64,000 bases of DNA from CAYVNU01 sp964453265 (GCA_964453265.1 CAYVNU010000001.1:1-64000), one strand, 5' to 3'; shown: positions 15,197 to 24,442, counted from the stretch's first letter. A program made the numbers and translations. Notes: generated by a model from the sequence alone, not told the origin.

Positions 15197-15893
15197 ACAG
15201 TTGTTTTTTTTGTTGGTTTCCGCCGTGCCAATGTCCCTTTTGGGGGCGGAGGCCGGCAAAGATCGTAATTTGACGCCGCGGTCGGACAGCCCGACGGCTA
15301 TGCGGCGCTGCGGCGCGGATTTGGAAAATGTAAAGGCGCAAAAGCAATTAACGCGCCGTTACGTTTTCACGGGCGAGGAGGTACTTTCGGGAATGCAATA
15401 CTGCGTCGAAAGCAAGCACGCGCTTGTTGACGATCGTAATACTTATCGCGTTCCCGCGGGAACAGTCGGTTGGTTGTCGGAAGACGGCCAGTTGGTGGTG
15501 CTTGAACAGTGCGTCAACCAGGCGCGCTGTGAAGGCTGTCCGCCGCTTCCACTACCGCCCCCGCTCTGTCCGTGTCCTCCCCCGCCACCCCCAGTCCAGG
15601 TGGTAGTGGACGTTCCGCTTCCAACTCCGCCCGTGTGGGTGGAATTGGTGGAACTGCCCCCGCTACCGCCCCTGCCTCCCCCAGGCATGGTCATCACTTT
15701 AGTCTGGGATGAGAAGGGTAAGGCGTGGTACTGGAAGTACACGCCACTCTGGTGCGTCGACATTCATAAATGGAGCGACGCCTACCGCCCGGCGGTCTGT
15801 GGTGGTGCTGCAGTGGCAGGGTACTGGCTCGCTGGAGGGTTCTCCAGCGGATTGTTCAAAATGGCGACACATGTCGCCATGCCGGTGCCGTAA
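15189..15893 (+). CDS. Secreted proline-rich protein, unknown
   Basis: The 234-residue product has a signal peptide (about 1-20) and a cysteine-containing N-terminal domain (MRRCGADLEN to EQCVNQARCEGC). Several proline blocks follow (about 118-170), then a tryptophan- and cysteine-rich C-terminal part (VWDEKGKAWYWKY, WCVDIHKW) with a weak hydrophobic segment (GGAAVAGYWLAGG). No family was recognised. High G+C and the export-plus-proline design match the genes at 10742 and 13541, so the three probably form a functional group on the cell surface. The start codon lies within a stem-loop. Confidence 0.65.
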   Translation: MLIQLFFLLVSAVPMSLLGAEAGKDRNLTPRSDSPTAMRRCGADLENVKAQKQLTRRYVFTGEEVLSGMQYCVESKHALVDDRNTYRVPAGTVGWLSEDGQLVVLEQCVNQARCEGCPPLPLPPPLCPCPPPPPPVQVVVDVPLPTPPVWVELVELPPLPPLPPPGMVITLVWDEKGKAWYWKYTPLWCVDIHKWSDAYRPAVCGGAAVAGYWLAGGFSSGLFKMATHVAMPVP

Positions 15894-15957
15894 CGTAACC
15901 CTGACCCAGGACAGGTGAATTTCTTGGGACCTGATCTAAGGCAGGTAAATTTCTTAG

Positions 15958-15996
15958 AAACCGTGGTTAACTTTACGTTAACCCGGTTTTTTTTGG
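15958..15996 (+). terminator. Intrinsic terminator
   Basis: ACCGTGGTTAAC pairs with GTTAACCCGGT around TTTAC, followed by eight T. Ends the accessory block. Confidence 0.85.
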
Positions 15997-16123
15997 TAAA
16001 ACAAAAGCGGGTAAAAAATGAATCAATATATAAAACAGTAATGCTAAGAAAATTTTGCTAATTTACCTTTTTTATGCTTTAATAAAGGTAATAAATACAG
16101 AATATTTTGAAACAAAAAGTTTT

Positions 16124-17224
16124 ATGCAAAGAGATTTAAATATTGATACAGTAGGGGGTAATCGTGAATTTGCAAAGTCTGGGGATTATGCAATTTTTCA
16201 GTCAGGTAGGTTTGTTATAAAAGTGCCTCATAACTCGGTTTTTTATAAACATTTTAGCGATGAGTATGAAAATGGTTTGAGAGACACTAGGTCACCCCGT
16301 GAATCTAATGTTAAACTTAGATTCATAAATTTAGAAGCATACTTAAAATATTGCTATGAGAATTTAGGTACAAAATATTTGCCATATCCGCCAGGTGTTT
16401 CTAGTAAAGAAGAGGCCTTAAAGCCGGTTGATGAAGAAAATCCTAAAACCATTGACTTAAAAAAAAGCGCGAGCGGAGAATTTTCTGTGCCGGCTAAGGG
16501 GGTTGATAGAATGAAAGAAAAAAGCCGCTGGAATTTAGTTAGGTCGGAATTAGAAAGTCCGGAATTTAAAAGAAAAGCCGAAGTTTTTTTAAAGACAATA
16601 AAAAAAGATTTATCATCCTGGCAAGAACTTTTAAGCAGCCCCGAGCGTTTTAGGAGTTTTGTTAAAAATGATGTTTTAAATTCATCTGAAAATATTCCAG
16701 AAGGGGTAAGCATACCCGAAGCCTTTTTTATTTTAAATCAGGAAATTTTAAATGTAGCCGGCAAGCAGGGTGGTCAAGCGGTTTTAGAAAAAAGAAAAAA
16801 GCAGCACGAGCAATTTAGCAAATATTTAGTTATGGGTTTAAATGCAATTTTAACCGATTTGAAAAAAGTAGATAGAATGGAATTTTCTCCCGATGACGCA
16901 AAAAATAAAACCAGACTGCTTAGGCATCTTTTGTTAAAGTATATTTCAGAAAATCCTTTACCTTCCGATGTCTGGGGTAAGTCTGCTGAGTTAAATACAA
17001 AACAACCAGATGTGCAAGTAGAGGCAACAAAATCCCCTAAAGTTTTAGTAAGAGAAAATAGAGTATGGCAACCAAGAAACGGTAAAATTTTCAGCCAAAT
17101 GGTAGAGTGGTCTAAACAGGCTGATGTTTTGGGTACAGATGGTGGTCAAGAAGACGACGAAGCAGCTATTTTGGCTGGACGTGCCAGTATGGAGGCATTT
17201 AAAAAAAGTTTGCAAGGCGAGTAA
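16124..17224 (+). CDS. Hypothetical soluble protein, first of a three-gene operon
   Basis: No family recognised. With the start at 16124 (MQRDLNIDTVGG) the product is 366 residues, charged and mostly helical by composition, with no signal peptide or membrane segment. The middle (about 125-290) is rich in Lys/Glu helices (KRKAEVFLKTIKKDLSSW). An upstream in-frame ATG at 16055 would add a hydrophobic stretch encoded by AT-rich spacer and is less likely. It is followed after 14 bases by a 105-residue gene and then the 1574-residue gene, so the three probably act together. Confidence 0.65.
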   Translation: MQRDLNIDTVGGNREFAKSGDYAIFQSGRFVIKVPHNSVFYKHFSDEYENGLRDTRSPRESNVKLRFINLEAYLKYCYENLGTKYLPYPPGVSSKEEALKPVDEENPKTIDLKKSASGEFSVPAKGVDRMKEKSRWNLVRSELESPEFKRKAEVFLKTIKKDLSSWQELLSSPERFRSFVKNDVLNSSENIPEGVSIPEAFFILNQEILNVAGKQGGQAVLEKRKKQHEQFSKYLVMGLNAILTDLKKVDRMEFSPDDAKNKTRLLRHLLLKYISENPLPSDVWGKSAELNTKQPDVQVEATKSPKVLVRENRVWQPRNGKIFSQMVEWSKQADVLGTDGGQEDDEAAILAGRASMEAFKKSLQGE

Positions 17225-17238
17225 ATTAACTATTTTTT

Positions 17239-17556
17239 ATGAATGAAAACATTGACCCAAAACTTTATTTATTTTTAGACTCATGTCTCTACGACAAAGG
17301 CATAAAAGATATTCCGGAAGATTTAAAAAACAGCATGATAACAGACCTGGCAAGCCGTTTAGAGCAGTGGCTTATGCAGGCGGTTTTTGAACATATTCCG
17401 GAAAGCGCGGCTGCTGAAATGGCGGAACTTACAAGCAAGGGCGCGTTAAAGGAAGAAGTAATGGAATTTTTAAATTCTAAAATTCCTAATCTGCCACAAA
17501 TTTTTGAAGCGGAAATGTTAAAATTTAAACAAGCCTATTTAGGTTTAAATAAATAA
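17239..17556 (+). CDS. Small acidic helical protein, unknown
   Basis: 105 residues, no signal peptide. Composition and pattern (LYLFLDSCLYDKGIKDIPEDLKNSMITDLASRLEQ, then LKEEVMEFLNSKIPNLPQIFEAEM) suggest a compact helical bundle resembling small domains common in CPR genomes, such as DUF5663; that assignment is tentative. It lies between the 366-residue and 1574-residue genes with 14-base and 4-base spacings, which implies co-translation and perhaps a chaperone or subunit role. Confidence 0.6.
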   Translation: MNENIDPKLYLFLDSCLYDKGIKDIPEDLKNSMITDLASRLEQWLMQAVFEHIPESAAAEMAELTSKGALKEEVMEFLNSKIPNLPQIFEAEMLKFKQAYLGLNK

Positions 17557-17560
17557 TTTT

Positions 17561-20500
17561 ATGGCAAAAGTTGAGGCAGGAAAACCAAATAATATAGATA
17601 CAAAATTAAAAGCCCCTGAAAAGGGGAGTGCTTTAAAAGACGCTAAAGAACAACAGCTTGTTTCAAAAGAGGAGTCCGGGGATAAAAGAAAAGTAAAGAA
17701 TCAGCAGGAAATTGATCGCGTAAAAAAACAAAACGCGGAAATACAACAAAATAACGAAAAAAAAGAACGCGAAATAGCTCAAAGGCGCGCAGCAGTTGAC
17801 GCGGCTTTAGAATTGGTTTCCGCAAGACTTGGACAAAAGGGGCTGACGGAAAAAGACCGTGCTCGTTTAGAATGGGTGCAAAAAAGCGTAAAAGAAGCCG
17901 GGGAAAAGTTAAACAATGGAAAGTATGAAGTTAAGGTAGAAAAAAACGGCCAAGGCTTGGCTTCCAGAGAAGAGCCGGTAATGGTGGACGGTTTGCTTAG
18001 AGTTGCGTTAAGACAGGTGGATAGTTATACAAAACGCGCTGGAGAAATTAAGCAGACACAGGAATTAAAAAATAGACAAGAAGAAGATAGCGCGCGTTTA
18101 GAAATTGGCAATTTAGACCAGGCATTAAAAAAAAGAGAATGGACGCAGGCTTTTAAAAAATTGCCGGACGGCAAGTTGAAAGCTAAAATTTTAAAAAAAG
18201 TTGAAGAATGGCAGGCTAAAGACGGCAAAGAATATTCGGCCGATGAATTAGAGCAGCAAATGGGGGAAGCTGCTTTTCAAGCTGTTTCTGAATATACACA
18301 AAATCAAATGGAAGCAATGCGCAAGAATGGAAAAGAAATGGAAGACTTGGCTCGGGAACTACAAAGTACAATAAAAATTTTAGAAAATTCCGGTTTAGAT
18401 TATTTTAAATATCACTATGGGAAAGACTCTTTACAGCTTACGCAGGAAGAGCGCAGAACTCAGCATTTGTATACTGAGCGCGAAGCAAATTTAATTGCAA
18501 TTGATGCCGGATATAGGCAAATGCTTTTGGAAGACTACAAAGACCAATTGCCTAAGAATTTTGAACAGCTCAATGTTAAAGATCAAAATTATAATTTAGC
18601 CATGCTGGCTTTAGAGCACAGGCTTTTGTTTACTTTGCCGGAAAAAGAAGAATTATTAGATGTGCCAGAAGCAGAATATGAAGAGCAAGAAGAAGTTCCA
18701 CCAAATCCAGTGTCTCCTGATGTGGGGCCACCAACAGGTGTTAAAAAACCGGAAAAACATATTTTAGTTAACACAAATGAACCTTACGATATAGAAAATC
18801 AGACATTTGGTCCTGGCAAGCTTTCTCAGGAAGCCTCTAAAATAATTGAAAAGCCAGGTAAGATATTTTTAATAGACATGTCGGAAATTGCCAAGCGTAT
18901 GGCTTGGACACAGACAGAGGAAAGAATTAGGAAAGAATACTCTGAAATGGGTAGGGTTATGCGCGCGCTTAATGGTTTAACCGAAAATAAACGCAGAATT
19001 GAATATTATCAGGCTAATTTACAAGCAATACAAAATGATAATAATTTAATGCGCGCTATTTCGGAGCGAGTTTCTGGTAGACCAATACCTGGGCAAAGAC
19101 CTAAGGTCTCCAATGAATATTTGGAATTATTAAATAAAATAGTTGCAGAATATAAAAATGATGTAGTTGATACACAGAGAGAAGTGGGTGATAGTTTAAA
19201 AGATGATCAGAAAGTTAAACTTAAATTTGCCGAGCTACTTCATCGTTTTAGAACTGACAAGTGGGAAGGTGATGCTTATAAAGGTTTAGACAAAAGAGCG
19301 GCTGTTGAATTGTTTGTTAAAGAAAATATTGCAAAGTATATAAATACGGATACAAATAAAAAGTGGTCAAAAGATGCTGATCGAGAAAAAGAAGCGAAAG
19401 GGCTTTTGTATGCCAGCAATTTTTATGAAATTTGCGAATCTGTTTCGCAAAACTATGACCAGCAGATTGAGAGTGCCGTAAAGGAAGTTATGAAGAAAAA
19501 TCCTGAAGCTAATATAGAAGCTATAAAACAAGCAATTAGTTTGCAGGTTGAAGGTGTGCAGGGACTTGAATTGCAATTAGGTTTACGGGATAGGGACGTG
19601 ATTAATAACCGTCCGAAAGGTATTTTGAATTTTTATGAAAGAATGGTTAGTTGGTCGGAAGGCGCTAAAGTAGACGCGGAAACCGGTTCAATGAGCATGC
19701 TTTCAAAACCAAAAAGAGTTATTGGAAAAATTTTGCTTAATCCATTTGTTATTGGCGCGGCTGTGCCTTTGGGGACTCAGGCTGCCCGTTGGGCGGTTAA
19801 GGGTGCGGCTTTGGGTGGTGCTGCGGCTTTGGGCGCTTCGGGCTTTTGGGTGCCTTTGGGAATTGGTGTGGCTTTAGGTGGCGCATGGAGGGCAATGAAA
19901 CGAAGTAAAGACGTAAAATATGACCAAGCACAGGAATTAAGGCATGAAACTTTAGGGGGCGGAGCTAGTGAGGTTTTAGGCAAAAAAGCAGAAATGGGTT
20001 ATGGCGTGGCAGTTATGAGTTTTAAAGAAGCCTTAGAGCAAGTTAAATCTTTACAAGGTAAGAAAGATTTAAGCCAAGAAGAAAAAGAAAAATTGGCGGC
20101 AATTGTCGCGCGGTTAGAATTAGAGAGGGAGGCTTTGGTAGATACTAAAAAGCAGTTTACTAAAGTTGATTTGTTTAAGTTAGAAAAAGATCAGGGCGAG
20201 GCTTTTGGCAGTACAGCGGCAGCTAAATCAGATTTGCGCGTGGCTATTAAACAATTAAATTTGCCGCCGGAATTGCTGCAAACTTTAGTCAATAAAGAAA
20301 AAGGTAAGATTTTAGACATAATAAACAAATCAAACAGCGAACAAGATAGCTTTAGAAGAAAGGAAATGTTAAAAGCCGGAGTCTTTGGCGCGTTAATGGG
20401 AATTGCAGGCGGAACTTTGGGCCAGCAAGTGGGTTATGAAGTCGGTAGGGGCTTAGAAAAATTATTTGGTGGAGATTATTTTGCCTTGCATGGTACGGTG

Positions 20501-22285
20501 TTAGAAAAAACTTTTGGCTTTAAACAGGGTTTGTTTGGCAATGCGGGAACTGAACATTTATCTGCTCCTAGTGTTGTTAGTTCAGTTGCCCCCGGCCGTT
20601 CACGTACGGCAATAGAGTGGTTACATGAATTAAAGGGTAAAATAAGCGGTGGGAATGTGGAAACTATTCACACCAGAGATTGGTATGATAATCCTACAGG
20701 CGAAGCCGGTCCTCACATTCATAACTCCAACGAGCTAAAATTTTACATAAGTAAAGACACAGCCGGAAATTTTCATTTTAAAGTTCCGGTAGAGGAAGAT
20801 GGTTCTTGGAGAGTTAAGGGTGGTTGGGCTGAGGTTAACAAAGCTTTTGCTGACAGCAGGATTAAAATGATTTTCGTGCCGGATGGGAAAAATCCGGCCG
20901 AAGGCATTGTGTTAGATGTAGACGCTAAAACTCACGAAATAATAATTCCTAAAGGCAGTAATTTGGCAGAATTATTTGACCCTGCCACAGGCAGACCAAA
21001 AGGAACTGGCTTTTTTGGACTTGCAGAGAGAGTGTGGGTAAATAATAAGACTGGAGAAATATATACTGATGCAAAGGGTGGTTACGGAAATCCTTCACCG
21101 GATTTGATGAAGAATTTTCATAATGAAGAAATTTGGATAAACAGCGAAAGAAACAACGGGGCGGAAATAAAATTTGGCAATGCGGATGAAATAAAAACAA
21201 AAATTATCCCGGGCAAAATAACCAGGGGGGGTGTCTCTGACTATGACCAAACTGTGCCTACAGTCCCTTTAACTAGAAAGTATTTTGACAGACCCGAAGA
21301 AACTTCAGCCAAGGCTGAGAAGAAAAAACAGAAAGAAGAAGAAAAAAAGCAAAAAGCAAAGGCAAAAGAAGAGGAGAAAGCCAGAAAACAAGAAGAAAAA
21401 TTAGCTAAGGCAAAGGCAAAGAAGGAAAAACATTCTACTTCCGAGCATCATCAGCATAAGGGAGGCAGTGAAAAAACTGTGGTTAAGGAAACTTCGGAAG
21501 GGCAAAAGGAAGTAAAAGAATTTTTGACAAAACATGAAAAAAATATTGACGAAATGACCTCGCTTTTAGGTAACGAAGTTTTGCCGGAAGATAAAATTAT
21601 TTATGAGACCTATACAATTTTTCAAAAACTTATTGCAGATGGTAAAAACATAAAGCATAAAGAAGAAGCCGAGGTCGCAATTAATAAAGCCTTTTTAGAG
21701 CGCTTTAAAAAATTATCTGGTTCACAGCAAGATAAAGTAGTAGAACACTATGAAAAACTATCAGAGTACGTAAAGAAAAAAGAAGAACCTCCAAAGCCAA
21801 AAGAGGTAAAGGAAAAAATAAAAGGGCTTGATGTAATACCTAAAGGTACGTTTGACGCGGATTTGAAAGATGTAAAAAAAGTTGTTAAAAATGAAAAACA
21901 AGATTTTGGTGCACTTAAACAAAGCTTAATTGAAAAAACTAATAACGGTGTACACTTTAATTTGGATGGCGAACTTGTTAACGATGACGACAAGGTAGAA
22001 GTGTTAAAGACTTTAGATAAGGCTCTTGAAGATTTGCCAGAAAATACAAGAAAAGGAATTTTAAGAAAGTTAAACCGCAGCCAAAAAGGCAATAAATCAG
22101 AGAGAGGTTTAATAGTTGGTTTTCCCACCAACGCTTCTAAGCTTGAGTTTGATTCAAAAGACAGGTTAGTAATTCCGCCTAATACAGACAGTAAAAAATT
22201 AAAGGATTTTTTGGAAAGCTACTACGAAGAAGTAAGGCAAAGAGTTAGGACTAGAAAAAGGAAGCATCCGGGTAAAACCCCATAA
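17561..22285 (+). CDS. Giant 1574-residue coiled-coil membrane protein, unknown
   Basis: The largest gene in the window. Residues about 1-370 are highly charged coiled coil, followed by a proline-rich break (about 365-395) and more helix to about 700. A glycine/alanine-rich hydrophobic hairpin lies at about 720-781 (NPFVIGAAVPLG, GVALGGAW) and a second glycine-rich hydrophobic segment at about 940-962 (GALMGIAGGTLG). A region of about 1030-1210 looks beta-rich (HTRDWYDNPTGEAGPHIH, IIIPKGSNLAELF). A Lys/Glu/Ala-only stretch (about 1250-1295) precedes a helical C-terminus. No signal peptide and no recognised catalytic motif. It could be a structural or secretion-associated envelope protein; this is inference. 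AT-rich host codon use argues that it is native. Confidence 0.7.
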   Translation: MAKVEAGKPNNIDTKLKAPEKGSALKDAKEQQLVSKEESGDKRKVKNQQEIDRVKKQNAEIQQNNEKKEREIAQRRAAVDAALELVSARLGQKGLTEKDRARLEWVQKSVKEAGEKLNNGKYEVKVEKNGQGLASREEPVMVDGLLRVALRQVDSYTKRAGEIKQTQELKNRQEEDSARLEIGNLDQALKKREWTQAFKKLPDGKLKAKILKKVEEWQAKDGKEYSADELEQQMGEAAFQAVSEYTQNQMEAMRKNGKEMEDLARELQSTIKILENSGLDYFKYHYGKDSLQLTQEERRTQHLYTEREANLIAIDAGYRQMLLEDYKDQLPKNFEQLNVKDQNYNLAMLALEHRLLFTLPEKEELLDVPEAEYEEQEEVPPNPVSPDVGPPTGVKKPEKHILVNTNEPYDIENQTFGPGKLSQEASKIIEKPGKIFLIDMSEIAKRMAWTQTEERIRKEYSEMGRVMRALNGLTENKRRIEYYQANLQAIQNDNNLMRAISERVSGRPIPGQRPKVSNEYLELLNKIVAEYKNDVVDTQREVGDSLKDDQKVKLKFAELLHRFRTDKWEGDAYKGLDKRAAVELFVKENIAKYINTDTNKKWSKDADREKEAKGLLYASNFYEICESVSQNYDQQIESAVKEVMKKNPEANIEAIKQAISLQVEGVQGLELQLGLRDRDVINNRPKGILNFYERMVSWSEGAKVDAETGSMSMLSKPKRVIGKILLNPFVIGAAVPLGTQAARWAVKGAALGGAAALGASGFWVPLGIGVALGGAWRAMKRSKDVKYDQAQELRHETLGGGASEVLGKKAEMGYGVAVMSFKEALEQVKSLQGKKDLSQEEKEKLAAIVARLELEREALVDTKKQFTKVDLFKLEKDQGEAFGSTAAAKSDLRVAIKQLNLPPELLQTLVNKEKGKILDIINKSNSEQDSFRRKEMLKAGVFGALMGIAGGTLGQQVGYEVGRGLEKLFGGDYFALHGTVLEKTFGFKQGLFGNAGTEHLSAPSVVSSVAPGRSRTAIEWLHELKGKISGGNVETIHTRDWYDNPTGEAGPHIHNSNELKFYISKDTAGNFHFKVPVEEDGSWRVKGGWAEVNKAFADSRIKMIFVPDGKNPAEGIVLDVDAKTHEIIIPKGSNLAELFDPATGRPKGTGFFGLAERVWVNNKTGEIYTDAKGGYGNPSPDLMKNFHNEEIWINSERNNGAEIKFGNADEIKTKIIPGKITRGGVSDYDQTVPTVPLTRKYFDRPEETSAKAEKKKQKEEEKKQKAKAKEEEKARKQEEKLAKAKAKKEKHSTSEHHQHKGGSEKTVVKETSEGQKEVKEFLTKHEKNIDEMTSLLGNEVLPEDKIIYETYTIFQKLIADGKNIKHKEEAEVAINKAFLERFKKLSGSQQDKVVEHYEKLSEYVKKKEEPPKPKEVKEKIKGLDVIPKGTFDADLKDVKKVVKNEKQDFGALKQSLIEKTNNGVHFNLDGELVNDDDKVEVLKTLDKALEDLPENTRKGILRKLNRSQKGNKSERGLIVGFPTNASKLEFDSKDRLVIPPNTDSKKLKDFLESYYEEVRQRVRTRKRKHPGKTP

Positions 22286-22294
22286 GCTTAAACT

Positions 22295-22326
22295 AAAACC
22301 CAAGCCCTAAAGGGCTTGGGTTTTTG
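22295..22326 (+). terminator. Intrinsic terminator of the giant-protein operon
   Basis: AACCCAAGCCCT pairs with AGGGCTTGGGTT across two bases, followed by T5. Confidence 0.9.
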
Positions 22327-22351
22327 CATAATTGTGGGTTTGTGTTATAAT
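22323..22351 (+). promoter_or_regulatory. Promoter of the candidate RNA upstream of ftsZ
   Basis: TTTGCA (22323-22328) and TATAAT (22346-22351), 17-base spacer. The predicted start near 22359 coincides with the first bases of the 18-bp closing stem of the following RNA. Confidence 0.55.
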
Positions 22352-22360
22352 TTATTAAAT

Positions 22361-22592
22361 GGGTCTGTTGCCGAATGCCATTTTGACTGCAATTCCAGAA
22401 TTTTGGTCATTTGGCCAAAAAAATTTTTCCGCTTAACTTTTAGTTAAACATCAAAATTTGTTTTGCCCAACTGCCTCAAAATCCTGAAATTTCGCCTTAA
22501 AAGCGCATTCGGCAACAGACCCTCAAACATAAAAATCTAAAAAACAAAAAAGCCAAGCTAACCGGAAAAAGTTCTAAACAGCTGGCTTTTTA
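22361..22592 (+). ncRNA. Candidate structured RNA upstream of ftsZ
   Basis: GGGTCTGTTGCCGAATGC (22361-22378) pairs perfectly with GCATTCGGCAACAGACCC (about 22505-22522), closing a region of about 125 bases that contains several smaller stems (AATTCCAGAATT, TTTTGGTC...GGCCAAAA, TTAACTTTTAGTTAA). A promoter sits just before it and a terminator hairpin (22547-22592, AAAAAGCCA...TGGCTTTTT) just after. The interior resembles 3939-4050 upstream of lepB. No long ORF is present. The RNA family is unknown to me. A mobile repeat between flanking inverted ends is the alternative. Confidence 0.5.
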
Positions 22593-22712
22593 TTTTGCTT
22601 GATTTTATTTTGATATTTAAGTATTCTAAATCTAGAAACACAAAATTACTTGTGAATTTAAGGTGGCAAAAAGGCTATTAAATAGATAAGAGATTAGAGG
22701 ACAATTAAAATT

Positions 22713-23915
22713 ATGAAAAATTCTAACGGGGTAAAAAAAAATTATATGGAAGTTAAACCAAAAGTAGAAACTTTTGCCAGAATTAAAGTTCTTGGCATTG
22801 GCGGTAGCGGCACCAACGCGGTTAACCGCATGGCGGCTTTGGGCATTAGGGGAGTAGAGTTCATTGCAATTAACACAGACGCTCAGGCCTTGCATAACAA
22901 TCAGGCTGACCGCAAAGTTCATATTGGAAAAACCGCGACCAAAGGTTTGGGCAGCGGCATGAATCCGGAACTTGGCCGGCAAGCCGCGGAAGAAAGCGTG
23001 GAAGAATTAGAAGAAGTTATAGACAACGCGGATATGGTTTTTATAACCTGCGGACTTGGTGGTGGTACCGGTACAGGCGCGGCGCCGATTGTTGCCGAGC
23101 TTGCTAAGAACAAAGGTATATTAACCGTGGCTGTGGTTACCAAACCATTTACTTTTGAAGGCAGTAAAAGAAAAGAAGTCGCGGAAACGGGTTACGATAA
23201 TTTAAAAGATAAAGTTGACGCCATAATTTCCATTCACAACGATAGAATTTTACAAATTATAGATAAGAAAACTTCTTTAATAGATGCATTCACTACGGTT
23301 GATGAAGTTTTGCGCCAGGGTATTTCCGGCATTTCAGATTTAATTACCACTCACGGTATTGTTAACGCCGACTTTGCGGACGTGCGCAGCATAATGCAGG
23401 ACGCGGGTACCGCGCTTATGGGTATAGGTAGAGCGAGCGGGGACAACCGCGCGCAAGAAGCCGCACGCCTCGCCATCAACTCGCCGTTATTAGAACTTGC
23501 CATAGACGGCGCCAAAGGTGTGCTGTTTAATATTACCGGCGGCAGCAACTTGGGCATGTTTGAAATAGACGAAGCTGCCAAAGTTATTACCAAGAGTATT
23601 GACCCCGATGCTAAAGTAAAGTTTGGCGCGGTAATAGACGAAGACATGGGCGAGGAAGTTAGGATTACAGTTATTGCCACCGGCTTTGACGAAAGTAGTA
23701 AGCGTCCGCTCCCGAGCACTTTAATGATGCATCAGGAAACTCCGAAAGCGCCGGTTTTTAGTGAACCAAAAAATACTCCGCCTCCCATGGAAGTTAGAAA
23801 GCCGTTGTTTAATCCAAAACCGGTTCAACCCATAGCACCGATAGAAATTCCGGAACCCGAAAGCGGCGACGATGAATTAGACATCCCAGCCTTCATACGA
23901 AAAAAAATGAAATAA
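22713..23915 (+). CDS. ftsZ: Cell division GTPase FtsZ
   Basis: Tubulin-like GTPase that forms the division ring. The 400-residue protein has the nucleotide-binding GIGGSGTNAVNRM, the signature GLGGGTGTGAAP (about residues 116-127), the T7 loop region (NADFADVRSIMQDAG) and a proline-rich linker. It ends in the conserved peptide LDIPAFIRKKMK, which binds FtsA; ftsA is present at 7784. The first eleven residues precede a second methionine at 22746; AGAGGA before 22713 supports the longer form. Identification is secure. Confidence 0.97.
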   Translation: MKNSNGVKKNYMEVKPKVETFARIKVLGIGGSGTNAVNRMAALGIRGVEFIAINTDAQALHNNQADRKVHIGKTATKGLGSGMNPELGRQAAEESVEELEEVIDNADMVFITCGLGGGTGTGAAPIVAELAKNKGILTVAVVTKPFTFEGSKRKEVAETGYDNLKDKVDAIISIHNDRILQIIDKKTSLIDAFTTVDEVLRQGISGISDLITTHGIVNADFADVRSIMQDAGTALMGIGRASGDNRAQEAARLAINSPLLELAIDGAKGVLFNITGGSNLGMFEIDEAAKVITKSIDPDAKVKFGAVIDEDMGEEVRITVIATGFDESSKRPLPSTLMMHQETPKAPVFSEPKNTPPPMEVRKPLFNPKPVQPIAPIEIPEPESGDDELDIPAFIRKKMK

Positions 23916-24043
23916 AATAAGCAAGTAAGCTGATCAGCAAATAAGCAGGTCAGCTTTTTAATTCTTAACAGTTTATAAGCGCATAAGCTTGTAAACTAAT
24001 AAGTGAAAGGAATGGTATATCAATAAAATCTTTTCAAGAAATT

Positions 24044-24382
24044 TTGGCGTGGCAAAAGTCCCATGCTCTAACTTTAGAAGTATATCGTTTAACCGCCGAA
24101 TATCCCAAGCATGAAATTTTTGGATTAACTAGTCAGACAAGAAGAAGTTCGGTGTCGGTTCCGTCAAATATAGCCGAAGGTTTTAGAAGAAATAGTAATA
24201 CAGAGTCTTTACGTTTTTACAATATTGCTCAAGGTTCTTTAGAAGAATTAAGATATCAGTTACTTCTTGCAAAAGATTTGAAATATATTACTCCTGTTGA
24301 ATATGGAAAAGTATTTGAGCTGTCTGAAGAGGTGAGTAAAACATTGAATGGATGGATAAAGTCGCAGAAGCTTATGAGCTGA
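24044..24382 (+). CDS. Four-helix-bundle protein (S23 / intervening-sequence family)
   Basis: Small helical protein of the family first found inside 23S rRNA intervening sequences; function unknown, often in variable regions. It shows WQKSHALTLEVYRLT, then FGLTSQTRRSSVSVPSNIAEG, FYNIAQGSLEELRYQL and a C-terminal helix, all typical. The product is 112 residues from the TTG at 24044. Homologues usually begin a few residues earlier, and the in-frame upstream codons (IKSFQEI, from an ATA at 24023 with GAAAGGA before it) match that beginning, so an unusual ATA start is possible. The words around it (AGCTTAT/ATAAGC) repeat on both sides of the gene. Confidence 0.88.
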   Translation: MAWQKSHALTLEVYRLTAEYPKHEIFGLTSQTRRSSVSVPSNIAEGFRRNSNTESLRFYNIAQGSLEELRYQLLLAKDLKYITPVEYGKVFELSEEVSKTLNGWIKSQKLMS

Positions 24383-24413
24383 TTTGCTGACCAGCTTATT
24401 TGCTTTCCTGCTC

Positions 24414-24442
24414 TTGCTTTTTTTCTTTAGCTGTGCTATAAT
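24414..24442 (+). promoter_or_regulatory. Promoter of the short secreted-protein gene
   Basis: TTGCTT (24414-24419), 17-base spacer, TATAAT (24437-24442). The leader of about 230 bases contains stem-forming pairs, including GGTAAAGTATTTC / GGGGAAATACC. Confidence 0.65.

Noticed and set aside
16055..16123. Upstream start giving a hydrophobic N-terminus to the 366-residue protein
   Set aside because: The extra residues are encoded by AT-rich spacer without ribosome site, and the downstream ATG begins a charged soluble protein.
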